This document shows, piece after piece, positions 10,591 to 21,400 of a DNA stretch of 64,000 bases. Origin of the DNA: Dimorphilus gyrociliatus (lineage: Eukaryota > Annelida > Polychaeta > Dinophilidae); NCBI GenBank assembly GCA_904063045.1, contig CAJFCJ010000009.1, forward strand, positions 1,674,968-1,738,967, written 5' to 3'. Made by a program: the position numbers and the translations under genes. The notes under the pieces are model-generated. The model was not told the origin of the DNA, made no database searches, and saw nothing but the letters and a program-made list of their open reading frames with translations. Position 1 is the stretch's first letter. Each line of letters opens with the position of its first letter.

Positions 10591-12242
10591 TTAACTTGAA
10601 TCAAAATATTTTGAAAAGTCATCGATTAAGATTTCACCAATTTTTAATTGTTTTTCAAAAGTATTTGTTTCAACACTTTCGTTATCATTGAACGTTGCAT
10701 AATTAACTGAAAATGGATAGCGACAAGTTTCTATTCTCCTTGGTAAAGTTACCATTGGACTTCCGACAGTTGTCTCTAAGGTTTTAGGTTCGATAATACC
10801 ATCAATTTTTTTAGATTTCGAATAATTTGAATCATTTGGTACCACACTTGAATATTCATCATCTTCCACTGATTTTTTCTCTCTGTAAAAGAAAATTAAT
10901 TAATATTCATGATACAAGTAGCCATAAAGTCAAAAAATTAATTAATAGTAAAATTACGATAATTTATCTAGTGCTTTTGAAATATCTCTGAGTATATCCC
11001 GAATTTTAGATCTTTGTTTTGGGTCTTTTTTAAAGATGCCTTTAAGAATATTAATAGTTTCAGTTGAAACTGAAGGTTTGCTTAAAAGGAATAAAAATAG
11101 AATAGATTTTTATTTTAAGTAAAAATTTCATGCCAACTTACTTTGGAGGCTCAAATGCTACATGTTTAATTTTTCGAAATAAATCTTGAGGATTCTCATC
11201 CATAAATGGAAATTGGCCAAAGAGTAGTGTATAAAGTATTACGCCTAACGACCATATTTCACTCTTTTTCCCGCAATAAGGTTTACCGCTTAGAGATTCA
11301 GGACTCATATAGACGGGACTTCCCTTCTGGTCGTTCAATTCTTCATCTGACGATGTCAATGCTTTACTCAAGCAAAAGTGTATTAAAATAACCTTGTTTT
11401 GCTTTTTATAATATAAAATATTTCCCAACTTCAGGTCTCGGTGAATGATATTCTTCTGCAAATGATCAAGACATTGCAGAAATAAAAAGATGAACTATCT
11501 TTAAAATATATAATAGTAACAAACATTGTGAAGCTGTTGAACAATTAAGCAAAGTTCTCGAAAAAGGAAGAGAGCTTCCTGTTGCGGTAATGTTCTCTTT
11601 CCTAAGATGTAGTGCTGCATATTGATGAAAACACCGAGGCCATCTTTATGAGGCATCTCGTAATAATACGTAAAAGGATCCAAAACCAGGCTAATAATTT
11701 TGTAATTTTTTCCCTTGATAACCTTATCCTCTCGAACAATACCGTATTCGTGTGAAACACCTTGAACATCGCTTAACATTGAAAGTATTTGGTGCTCCGT
11801 ATATATGAGTTGCTTGCCTCCATTTTCATCTTTGCTTGAACAATCATCAGCAGATAAGGTTAAAGTCTGTAAAATGTCTTTATTTTAAATTTGTTACCTT
11901 TAAAGTATTATAATATATATGTATATTTGACTATTTTGTTTAAATAACAACCCAGAAACAATTGTTTCGCAATGAAAAAAAATACAGTAAAGCTATTGAT
12001 TATCAAAAACAATATATAACAGAGAATAGGCCATTTTGCAACATTTTTGAAAAATCTAACCTTAAGGGCAAAATATTTATTTGTTCCTATAGACCTCACT
12101 AAGTAATATTTTAGTGATGTCAAAGTAGATGAGTCCAATTCGGTAACTGGAAAATATAGCAATACTTTACAATAGCGGTATTAGCCTATGTATTTGTACC
12201 TATAAGAAATCTATCGTGTATTATTTTAGCCGAATTTTCCAT
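10591..12242 (-). CDS. STK40: STK40 (SgK495)-like pseudokinase
   Basis: Six exons (12242-12200, 12146-12061, 11866-11525, 11455-11142, 11080-10958, 10882-10591) give about 399 residues (human 435). Matches include INMQHYILGKRTLPQQE (human INLQHYVIKEKRLSERE), NIIHRDLKLGN, DQKGSPVYMSPESLSGKPY, and GQFPFMDENPQDLFRKIK. The HRD catalytic-loop motif is kept, but the DFG triad is HFC at 11372-11380; human STK40 has NFC. The metal-binding Asp is therefore absent, as expected of a pseudokinase. Vertebrate STK40 bridges substrates to the COP1 ubiquitin ligase; a tail with SEKKSVEDDEY and PKTLETTVGSPMVTLP could serve such a role, but this is not shown. A 43-nt first exon starts at the ATG and joins in phase. 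Confidence 0.93.
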
Positions 12243-12557
12243 CTTTTTTCGGAATATCAGCGTAATTATCGAAAATATGAATAATTACTAAGTCTCAAAA
12301 CTTAGATGTCGGCTGCTAAATCAAAATAGCTTACTCTCTAATCGATTTATGTTCTAACCTGCCTTACAATGTCCATGGATGCCGTTACTGCTATTGGCCA
12401 TTTAATTCAAAAGAACTATTCACCAATTATACTTAATTTCGAATCAAAAAAATGTAACAAAAATAATTCTGATCATCTTTATTAATAAGGATAATAAAGA
12501 ACACAAAATGAATACCAATCTTTCGTAAATAAAATATAATTAATAAACAAGACTTCA
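12243..12557. other. spacer between STK40 and the zinc-finger gene
   Basis: The gap holds the STK40 upstream region and the zinc-finger gene 3' UTR. A minus-strand AATAAA (reverse complement at 12478-12483) lies about 75 nt past the zinc-finger stop codon and is the likely poly(A) signal. Nothing else is recognised. Confidence 0.5.
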
Positions 12558-14819
12558 TCAGTTACTCAGTGCTTTTCTCCAATCATCCATCGTATGATTC
12601 TCTCTCAATGTCATCGCTGCTTTCCCCATGAAATAAGCTTTGGACAGTTGAGATGGTTTTTCGTGGCGTACAAGTTTCTCATACATAAGATCAGTATCGC
12701 AAATTGAATGACATAGAACATGTTTAACAAATGTTTTGCGATCTTTAGTTCCAAAATCACAATCACAGCACCTAAAACTAAATGATTTAGAAGAGTCATG
12801 TCCCTGCAAATGATTCAGATATTCCTCATTACTTGATGATAGATGAGGGCACTTTGTACAAGTTTGCGCACTGGAATTGGAAGGTGCACAATATACAATG
12901 CTATGCTCATATAAGGGTATATCATCACAAATTTCCACGTCGTTTGTAGGAAGCTTCATGGATAGTTTGGATGCATTTTTTAGGGCCTCAAGAGAATGTG
13001 TGAAAACGAGATGTTTTGCTGACTTACTATGAAGTTTGATATGCTCAACCAGAAAGCGAAAATTGACTGCGAAATAGCTGCAATACTGACATCCAAATTT
13101 GAAATTTGACGCACCATGTAAAGTTGAGTGCTTCTCGAGATTTTCTTTCTTCTTTGTAGCATAAGGGCATTTCTCACAAATAAGCAACATTCTGAAGTCT
13201 TCATTATTATCGTGTAACTTTTTATGCTTCACTAAGTCATTGCGTGTTGTTGCCGAATAAGAGCAATTAGAACATTTCAAATAGTCTACACCAGTCGTAT
13301 TGTGTCTTTTGATATGATCGTTAAATATATCAGAATCAAGCGTTTCAAAGAGACAGTCGGTACAAATCTGCTTTTCTGTCTGTGGCATTTTTGTAATAAT
13401 TTTAGCCTTAGCTCTTAGTCTGTTGGCAAATTCTTTAGTATAAGCTTCTTTTTCTGCAAAGTCCTCCTCTTTTTCAGCAATTTCTCGCCTTCCTGTTCGA
13501 TTTTCAACATGTAATTGTTCGTGAACGTACAATGCGTATTTGACCTTAACATTGTATGAACAGTATTTACACTTTGAATAACCAGGAATTTTCTTATGAA
13601 GTTCTTTGTGCTTATTCAGCAGGAGAACTGTTCTCGCGACAAAGGGGCAATCAGGGCATTTCAGAATGGCCTTTTTAGATATAACATTTTCGGTACGCTT
13701 ACGATATAAATTTAAGCTATTTTTGGCTCTCCAACGGTTGTTCTGAAAAATGTAAGACATATTTAGTGAAGGAAAAACGCAACTAATAAAATCAAAACTT
13801 ACAGATTTACCACTTGTTGTCCATTCTTCTTCAGTTTCATTGAGATTTTCACTAGTTTCTTCATATTCAGATCCATTTTCGTCATCAGAAAAGCGCTTTG
13901 CACTCAAAACATTCTTAGAGGTCTCATTTGAAGAACAGTGTGACTTAGGTTCAGTTTTTAAGGATTTTAGTTCAGGAATTGCAATTTTATGAACGGATTT
14001 GCTATGTTCATCAAGGGATGCAAAATTTGAAGAGGTAAAAGAACATTCAGTGCATTTTAAAATATCTCCTGTAGTTCTTTCATTATTGGACGTTCTCATC
14101 AGCCGAAAGCCGTTATTCTTTTCTTCCATCTTATCTTGCCTGCTTTTGTTTAACGTACTGCTTCGGGAAAAATTCATAACAATCTTTTCATTCTCCGGTT
14201 CATCTTCGAAATCGAAACTCTCCTCTGCTGCTGATCTAAATTTTTTATAAGGATTTGAAAGTTTCTCCGCGTAATTAATTTCAGACAGTTTCCTTTTCCG
14301 ATTTTTTTCGGAATGTAAAATTTCTCCGTCACTTTCATCATTGAATTCACCTCCTTTGTTTTCATTTTCTATTTTTTCAGATGTTTTATTATCTTTTGGC
14401 TGAAGGTGATCATTGTACACATGACACTTTATTTCTGATAAATCATAGCTTGAAATCTTTTCACAGATCGTACAAACAAACATTTTCTTTACACCGTTAG
14501 TAAGAGAATTGTTATTAAGAGATGAGTTTGATTTGTTACTATTTGAACGTCCACGTGTAGTTCTCATTGAAGACCTTAATTGTTTCAAGTGATGCTTTCT
14601 AACGTGCTTTTTTAAGACAGATTGATATTTTGAAGAATAATTACAACTACTACATTGGAATAGGGAAGATCTATCTGTTTTTAAAATTGTTTTAGCTTGT
14701 TGATTGTCTCGTGCTTTTTGTTTATCATAGCTCCATTGTTCACTCTCTGTATTTTCTGAACTGTCACCGGATAAATCAGCACTTTCGTTTGTCGATTCCG
14801 GTTGAGAACATTCGCTCAT
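12558..14819 (-). CDS. C2H2 zinc-finger protein with about eleven dispersed fingers
   Basis: Two exons (14819-13803, 13742-12558) encode 733 residues. A 60-nt intron at 13743-13802 (gtaagt...tttttcag) is in frame and stop-free, so the uninterrupted frame reads as 753 residues. Fingers of the CxxC-x12-HxxxH type are scattered and not linked by TGEKP: for example CSSCNYSSKYQSVLKKHVRKHH, CSNCSYSATTRNDLVKHKKLH, CEKCPYATKKKENLEKHSTLH and CQYCSYFAVNFRFLVEHIKLH. The repeated CxxCxY/F(S/A) pattern resembles REST, ZNF407 or Hunchback-type fingers rather than KRAB-ZNF arrays. The N-terminus is acidic and serine-rich. It is probably a nuclear DNA-binding regulator; the target and orthologue are not recognised. 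The start is the first ATG of the open frame. Confidence 0.88.
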   Translation of the reverse strand: MSECSQPESTNESADLSGDSSENTESEQWSYDKQKARDNQQAKTILKTDRSSLFQCSSCNYSSKYQSVLKKHVRKHHLKQLRSSMRTTRGRSNSNKSNSSLNNNSLTNGVKKMFVCTICEKISSYDLSEIKCHVYNDHLQPKDNKTSEKIENENKGGEFNDESDGEILHSEKNRKRKLSEINYAEKLSNPYKKFRSAAEESFDFEDEPENEKIVMNFSRSSTLNKSRQDKMEEKNNGFRLMRTSNNERTTGDILKCTECSFTSSNFASLDEHSKSVHKIAIPELKSLKTEPKSHCSSNETSKNVLSAKRFSDDENGSEYEETSENLNETEEEWTTSGKSVSFDFISCVFPSLNMSYIFQNNRWRAKNSLNLYRKRTENVISKKAILKCPDCPFVARTVLLLNKHKELHKKIPGYSKCKYCSYNVKVKYALYVHEQLHVENRTGRREIAEKEEDFAEKEAYTKEFANRLRAKAKIITKMPQTEKQICTDCLFETLDSDIFNDHIKRHNTTGVDYLKCSNCSYSATTRNDLVKHKKLHDNNEDFRMLLICEKCPYATKKKENLEKHSTLHGASNFKFGCQYCSYFAVNFRFLVEHIKLHSKSAKHLVFTHSLEALKNASKLSMKLPTNDVEICDDIPLYEHSIVYCAPSNSSAQTCTKCPHLSSSNEEYLNHLQGHDSSKSFSFRCCDCDFGTKDRKTFVKHVLCHSICDTDLMYEKLVRHEKPSQLSKAYFMGKAAMTLRENHTMDDWRKALSN

Positions 14820-16250
14820 TCTTCCATTGAATACTTGATTTGCAACCTATCAATACAAAAATTTTTATAACATACATTTCAAAAGATTTATATAATTTTA
14901 ACAAATGTAACATTTATGTGTCAGATCTTGAAAGTGAAAGCATATATTTTACCTTTCAAGACAAATTTCAGATTTGCGATTGTTTAATCAGTTTTTACGC
15001 CATTGGCATAAAAGAGATTCTCAAATTCTCTCCATTTTCCAGCTTTTACTTTTCAAAAGTTTTCTGAAAGTAATATACTTGAAACATTGAGACAAAATGG
15101 CTGTTCAAAATAGGTAAACATTCATGAAAACAAGAAATTTAGCTTTATATAAGACTGATAAAATATTCTTCTATTGCTTACTACTGACTATCTCGAATAT
15201 ATGTATAACAAACTTACTTCATTTAACTTGCTAGTCAAGTTGATTGCAAGTTTATATGGAATTTTAATCGAAAAAGAGTACCGCGTTTTTCGATAAAAAA
15301 CCAAAATGGCTGAAAAATGATCGAAATCTGGTTTCAAATGGTACCAGTCTAGAGATTAAGATATATCTATGGGAATCGAATTATCCATGCAAGTTTCCAA
15401 TCCTATTAACTATTATAAATGGATATATTTTTTTTATTATTTCCACTTTTTCCTGCACCTTTGAACAATTGAAAACAATACTTTGCATGTTTCAAAAAAA
15501 AAAAAACATCACGAGTCTCTCGTCCAGCATCATCTTGAAAAAATTACACTTGCCTCTTTTTTTAAAGGCTTAAGAAAATGTAACAAGTTAAGTCTTTTCA
15601 CTTTTAAAAAATACTATAGAAAAAAATATATAAGAGAAATTACCACAAAAGAAAATTGAATAATAGGTTCAATAGCTCTACGCTTGGAACCTTTATAATT
15701 TGAATCTTTGTAACAGATATGAATTATTCAACTTTTTAAGTTTACTTTTTGAAAATAGGCATTCTTATCAAAAAACTCCTCTACTACAATCGTGGTAAAA
15801 TACTACCAAATGAGTTCTATAGAAATGATACTTCTTCTGAAATTCCATGATTTCATTTTTAATGACTGAATTCCTCTACCAACATGATATTTATGATTAT
15901 TATCGTTTTCTTTTTAACTTTTGCCTACGTATTGATATTCTTTTCATTAAAGATCAATTTTATGTAAAATAATGTGATTTACTGTATTTGGACGATACTA
16001 AAACGTTAATGTGAGAGAAAAGAAACAAAACGTACTGAAATTTTGATTAACCTGACACCTCAGAATCTAAGAGAGATATTTACTTTCGTAGAGTTTGGTG
16101 CATTATCTTATGTTTACTAACCTGATTTAATTGGTGGGTTGCCGTTTACGTGAAGATGAAGAATTCTACTGATAATTTAATCTGGTTTCCTGATCCGATT
16201 CCAAACTCTAATAGGATACCATACTACTGTATCGGCGTTCTGTTCAAAGC
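14820..16250. other. intergenic region between zinc-finger gene and GTF3C5
   Basis: This is 1.4 kb of AT-rich sequence between divergent genes. Short open frames such as 14840-15067 (+) have no recognisable homology and poor composition. I see no RNA gene or repeat array, only short A and T runs (for example 15496-15507). It should contain both promoters. Confidence 0.4.
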
Positions 16251-17926
16251 ATGGATATATCCATTTCTAATGCAAAAGAGTATGTCTCCGTCGACTACCC
16301 AGCTCTTATTGAAAATATGGACAAGGCCCTTCTTACTTTGGGTGGAGATGAAACTATTACAAAGGTAGATTGCTCGTTTTTGAAGACATTCACACTTTCA
16401 ATACGAGTTCAATATTATCAAACAACAGACATACAACAGCTCTGATAGATTAGAGCTTCGTTTCCGACCTAAAGACACCTTCTGCAAGCCAGTTTACGGT
16501 GACCGTTCATTAGACACAAGTCTCCTCCTAAAAGTGAGACGAAAAAAAGGATCAAAAGAAAGCGATGTCCAATCAGAAATAGTAGGAGTTGTAAACAATT
16601 CTTACGAATTTCGAGGTTAGAAAGCTTATTTCTTAGTTATCATTTATAAACTTCTGTATAAATTATTACTAAACCCTTATAATTTGTAGGTATGGCCGAT
16701 TATCAATACGTTCCTGTTGAAAAGAAAAGAAATGACTACAAAGTAATTCATGATGATGTAGTAATGAGTGATCTCCGAGATATCTCTTGGTTAAAAGTAA
16801 TACACGAAACGGAAATAAATCTCTTCGAATATTTAATATAAATGTTACAGGAAGAAAATAGAGCATCATTTATTCCACCTGCAGTCTTTAGTCGAACGGA
16901 CGTTCCACAAAAATATTACTATCAAAAGGATTTCAAATCCAAACTTCCAACAGATAAACCAACAAGTAAATTAATATATTTATTTGATTAAATTATATTG
17001 CGCAATATGATTATTAATTATTTTTAGGTGATGCTACAAGAAAACGTGAACCAGCCATATTCGTGAAATTTTCAATTGACAAAGTACCAGATGAGACAAG
17101 TCCTGAATTTAAAATATACGAAAAAGAAGATAAATACAAAAAATCATTAGATGAACTGAAAAAGGTTTATTTAACTATTATAAATAATAAATCTTATAAA
17201 TTTATTATTGTTATAATTAGCTCTTTAAAAAACAACCAATATGGTGCCGAAGCGGATTAATTGCAAATTGTAATTTGTCTTTTGAACTTCTAAAGCGTTT
17301 ATTGCCTGTTGTTGCGTTCCATTGGATGTCTGGTCCTTGGCGAACATTATGGAATCGTTTTGGGTACGATCCACGTCAAAATCCCGAAGCAAAACTCTAC
17401 CAAACCCTGGATTTTCGAATAAGAAAGCAATTAAATGTAGATGTCATTCCAGCCAGAAGAACTCACCGAAAACCTAAATCAGACTCTTACAAATTTAGAG
17501 TTGGATGTTTTCCCGCATTTAAGCAAACTTATTACCAAATGTGCGATGTAGAAGTTCCAGAGGTGCAACAAATCATTCACTCTAATGATGGAAAAGAAAA
17601 AAAGTGTACAGAAAGAGATGGTTGGTGCGAAGAAGATACAATAGATAAATGCCGTGACGTACTAACAAAGCATATAGAAGAACTAGAAGCTGAACAAGGG
17701 GAAACGCATTTCAAAAATATCCGTTAGTTATTTTATTTTTTAAATATTTCTTTCAATGTTCAAGTTAACTTTTATTTTAGGCCCAAAGCAAAAGAAAAAG
17801 ACCAGAAAACGAACGGGAAATACTGAAAGTTCAGAGGAAACATCTACCGATGAATCAGCAATAGAAGAAATGCAAGCCGCTATAAACGATTCTTCCGGAG
17901 ATGAAGTTGAAGAAAACCTATCTTGA
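16251..17926 (+). CDS. GTF3C5: general transcription factor 3C subunit 5 (TFIIIC63)
   Basis: Seven exons (16251-16364, 16429-16615, 16690-16796, 16851-16965, about 17025-17164, 17221-17722, 17781-17926) give about 436 residues (human 519). The start MDISISNAKEYVSVDYPALIENMDKALLTLGG aligns with human VCVEYPGVVRDVAKMLPTLGG. Further matches are DRLELRFRPKD, FIPPAVFSRTDVP, REPAIFVKF, GPWRTLWNRFGYDPRQNPEAKLYQ, LDFRIR, and the C-terminal QIIHSNDGKEKKCTERDGWC. The tail is acidic, as in other family members. The protein is part of the TFIIIC tauA module that binds the A box of tRNA genes and recruits TFIIIB and RNA polymerase III. The start at 16251 is chosen because the frame is closed by a stop shortly upstream. 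Confidence 0.95.
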
Positions 17927-18485
17927 ACATACAAAACACTGTTATGTTTTTCTTTAGAGGAAAGATTAATTAGTCATTTTCTTCTCATTTTTTTCTTTGA
18001 AATGTATTATATTTCGACTCGAATTTCAGTTAAAACTTGTTTATTCCCTTTTTAAAAATTGTACAATATATCAGTTGTCGAATTAGGGATAATAGTTGCA
18101 AACTTATCATCAAATTCGTAATGATTAGATTAATTATTACTGACACTTTCAAATTAGTGTTAGATGGTTTAAAAGGAGTTCAAATAGTGTTATGTAATTA
18201 GATATTTTATACACAAAGCGCGACAGTTCGATTTTTACGTTATAATTGATCATGTGATAAAATATTTGAATTTTCCCCCCTAATAATTAACTACCTTCAT
18301 AATTCTAACGTCGAGATAGCATATTTTTTCAACAGTAGATGTATTTGCATTTTGTACGAAAATGAGATTGGACAATAACAATCAATGAGCGATATAGCAT
18401 TGTTTGAGTTGTTGTAACGATTCCTTCAACATTTTTTAATTCGTAAGCTCATGTTCACAACTGTTTATTAAAGAGTTTTTTGGAA
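17927..18485. other. spacer between GTF3C5 and ZFYVE26
   Basis: The two genes run in the same direction. The gap contains the GTF3C5 3' UTR and the ZFYVE26 promoter side. A T-rich stretch and a TTTTCCCCCC run near 18272 are visible. No coding sequence is supported. Confidence 0.4.
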
Positions 18486-21400
18486 ATGGAAAATGTTTTT
18501 GGAAGAGAAGAACAAGCTTCCATTGACCTACTTCTCACTTATATTTACAATAATATATCACTGGGGCAGTGGGAGTTAGCATTTGCTTGCATCAAAGAAT
18601 ATCATAGAAGACAGAAAAAATCTACAACTACTATTATAGATCTTCTAAGATCCTTATCAAAGAACTGTGAAGATGTATGTAATAGTAGTCAAGACAATTG
18701 GGAAAATGCTCAACTTTTTTCCTGGTTATGTGCAAACCAACTGCTAAATCTTGTGATTCACGAAGATCATGTAGTTTTAAAATGTGAAGCAGAGTTTAGA
18801 TTATTATTAACAGCAAATGGAGAAGTTCTAAAGATTGGAGAAGAAAAACTTAGTGAATTATACGCTTTTTTTAAGTGGACTTGTTCAAAAAGAAATTACT
18901 CTGTGCCACTACCCCTTTCCCCTGAGCTTCAACAATTGTTGAAAGAATGGCTAAATATTAATCCAAAATTTGGATCTGAAGTATTAAATATTCTAACTGT
19001 TGATCAAAAAAGAAGTGAAGAAAATAATAAAATAATTGAAAATCTATATATTGAAACAATACGGGACTGTTTAAAGCAAAGTCAAAGAGGAGCTGATGAT
19101 GACGAAACAAAACTTTATAGACTTATTCAATTGTATAAGCCTGAATTATCAAGTGAGAAATTCAATAATCTAATTCCAGAATTGGTGCTAACTAGTGACG
19201 TTGAGAGAATATACAATTATTTACTGGGAAAAGATGCTATTCTTAAACCATTCCATGATTATATAGTCAATCTTAAAATTGATGATAAATTTCAAGATGT
19301 GGATTTAACAAATGACGAAGCCTTTATATACGAAATATTAACAAAGCCATCAATAGAACCGAATGATTGGCTTTCACTATTTCATAGAATTATTCAAAGA
19401 AAATTCCATGTTATCGACATCTTATTAGTAAGATTTCTTTATATACTATATTGTTTATTTACAAACTAATTATTAATTATTTAAACTAATTAGAATACTA
19501 CCAAGAAACTATTTTCAAGTAAACGCGAAAAAGATTTAACAAGACTCTTCAAATCTCCCTTATTCATTCCATTACTACCAGTTACCTTTTGTTTTTTATG
19601 GCAAGACTGTAATTCTTTAAAAGATGGTAAAACTTTACTCGAGTCAATAGAAGATATGGTAATTAAATATTATAATAACTCTTTCTCTTTCATTATCACC
19701 TCTTCCTTTCAGGATTTGAATAATATAAGGTTTTCTCAAGTGTTTACTAAATTGAATAATCATATACGACTTTCCGAGAAAACTTATCAATTAACAATGA
19801 AATTTGACGATTCTATAGAAATTGAAAATAAAATCTTCCAACTGCTAAAAGAGTATTCAGTTCTGGGAGCCCTAAAGGAATGCTTTGAACTTGGTGCTTT
19901 AGAGGAGGACGACATTCTTTACGTCTTAAATCACGCGTATTCAATAGATGATAATGACGTTTGGGAAGCCGAAAAAAATGATGATATTGCTACTTATATT
20001 ATATATTTAATTATGAATAAGGTGCTAGAAGCTCTAGAGTTATGCAAGGACGATATAAGCGAAATAGATTATACGGAAGTTATATGGAGAAGGTTAAGAA
20101 GCGCTGTGGAATATTTCAAGCAACTGAATATTCATAAAAAAGTTTATGTACTGTTTAATATATTTAAATTATTATTCATTCGAGCGAATACAGCAGATTG
20201 TTGGTCGCCAAATTTAACAAGTACACCAAGAAGTTCAGTTGAAAATCTAGATGAACAAGATTCAATTACTTCCGATATATCTAATAAAGAAAGTGACGAG
20301 ATTTTCATTATCAACGAACTATTAATGAGAGATTTCTTAAGTATATTAAAAGAATGTTTAGCATTGGTTAATATGGAAAAATCGTATTTTGATGAAGAAT
20401 TAGAGCGTAATGTTGCTAATTTATCACATTTTATTAGCGAGGCCACTTGGCGATTTGAACTTGTAGGGAGAAAGGAGATTGTTTTATCTTCTATAGGAAC
20501 AAAACCTGTAACAAACATGGGTAAAGGTATTATTTCTAAAATGTTAGCTTCACCAGAGAGTTTAGCCGCTATGTGTATGCTAAATAAGGAAGTATATAAG
20601 ACTGAACAAGTTATTAAATTATACAACTTGGAAGATTCATATTTGGAACAAGAATTTGAATTTTCAAAGAAGTACGCCAAAACTATGAAATCGATTAATG
20701 ACGTTAGTCGCCCAACAAATTTCGCTTGCGAATCAAATCAAGAAGTTGACCCCCTATGCGAAATTAAGAAACTGGCTAGAAAAGGTCTACACGTTCTGGA
20801 GGTCACTCAACCTTTAGTAGAATTAATTGAGAATTTTCCACCATCCCTTTTCAACAATCAGACGTCATCTCCATTGGATAATGAAAATATTATACATCCC
20901 GCTATATTAAACGCTCTTGTGGCCTTAGATATTGCAATCGTTGCCGGAAATTGTAAAAAGAATAGTATTATTCTACTGCAACACGCCCAAAGAATTTTAG
21001 CATCTAGACATCAATCGGATGGAAATGATAATTGGCTTACTGAAAAGTTTCCCAGAATCTTACAACTATCGAAGCTTATTGAAAAAAGATTAGAAGCCGA
21101 TTCGGATTTAACTCAAACATCTAGAAGTTTATTATGTCAATGTTTAAGTCCAATAGACGCTGAAAATTTTGAAAAATATTCAAAATTCGAACAAGTACTG
21201 TCAGACTGCATAGAAAGAATTGAAAATGCTTTAAAATCCTATTCAAAAATGCAAACAAAACTTCTTATTGAACAGGCTAAAAAGACTAGAGATGAGGATG
21301 CCGAAATTATCTCACTTGAACCGGTTATAACGAAATCAATGGAGAATTTGGTAGATTGTCTTCAATCTTTCGATTTTATAAAGGATGGAATATTCTCAAT

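Noticed and set aside
14840-15067. Plus-strand open frame in the intergenic region
   Set aside because: No similarity, no splice context and low-complexity composition.
20144-20680. Minus-strand open frame of 178 codons
   Set aside because: It is the antisense shadow of the large ZFYVE26 exon.
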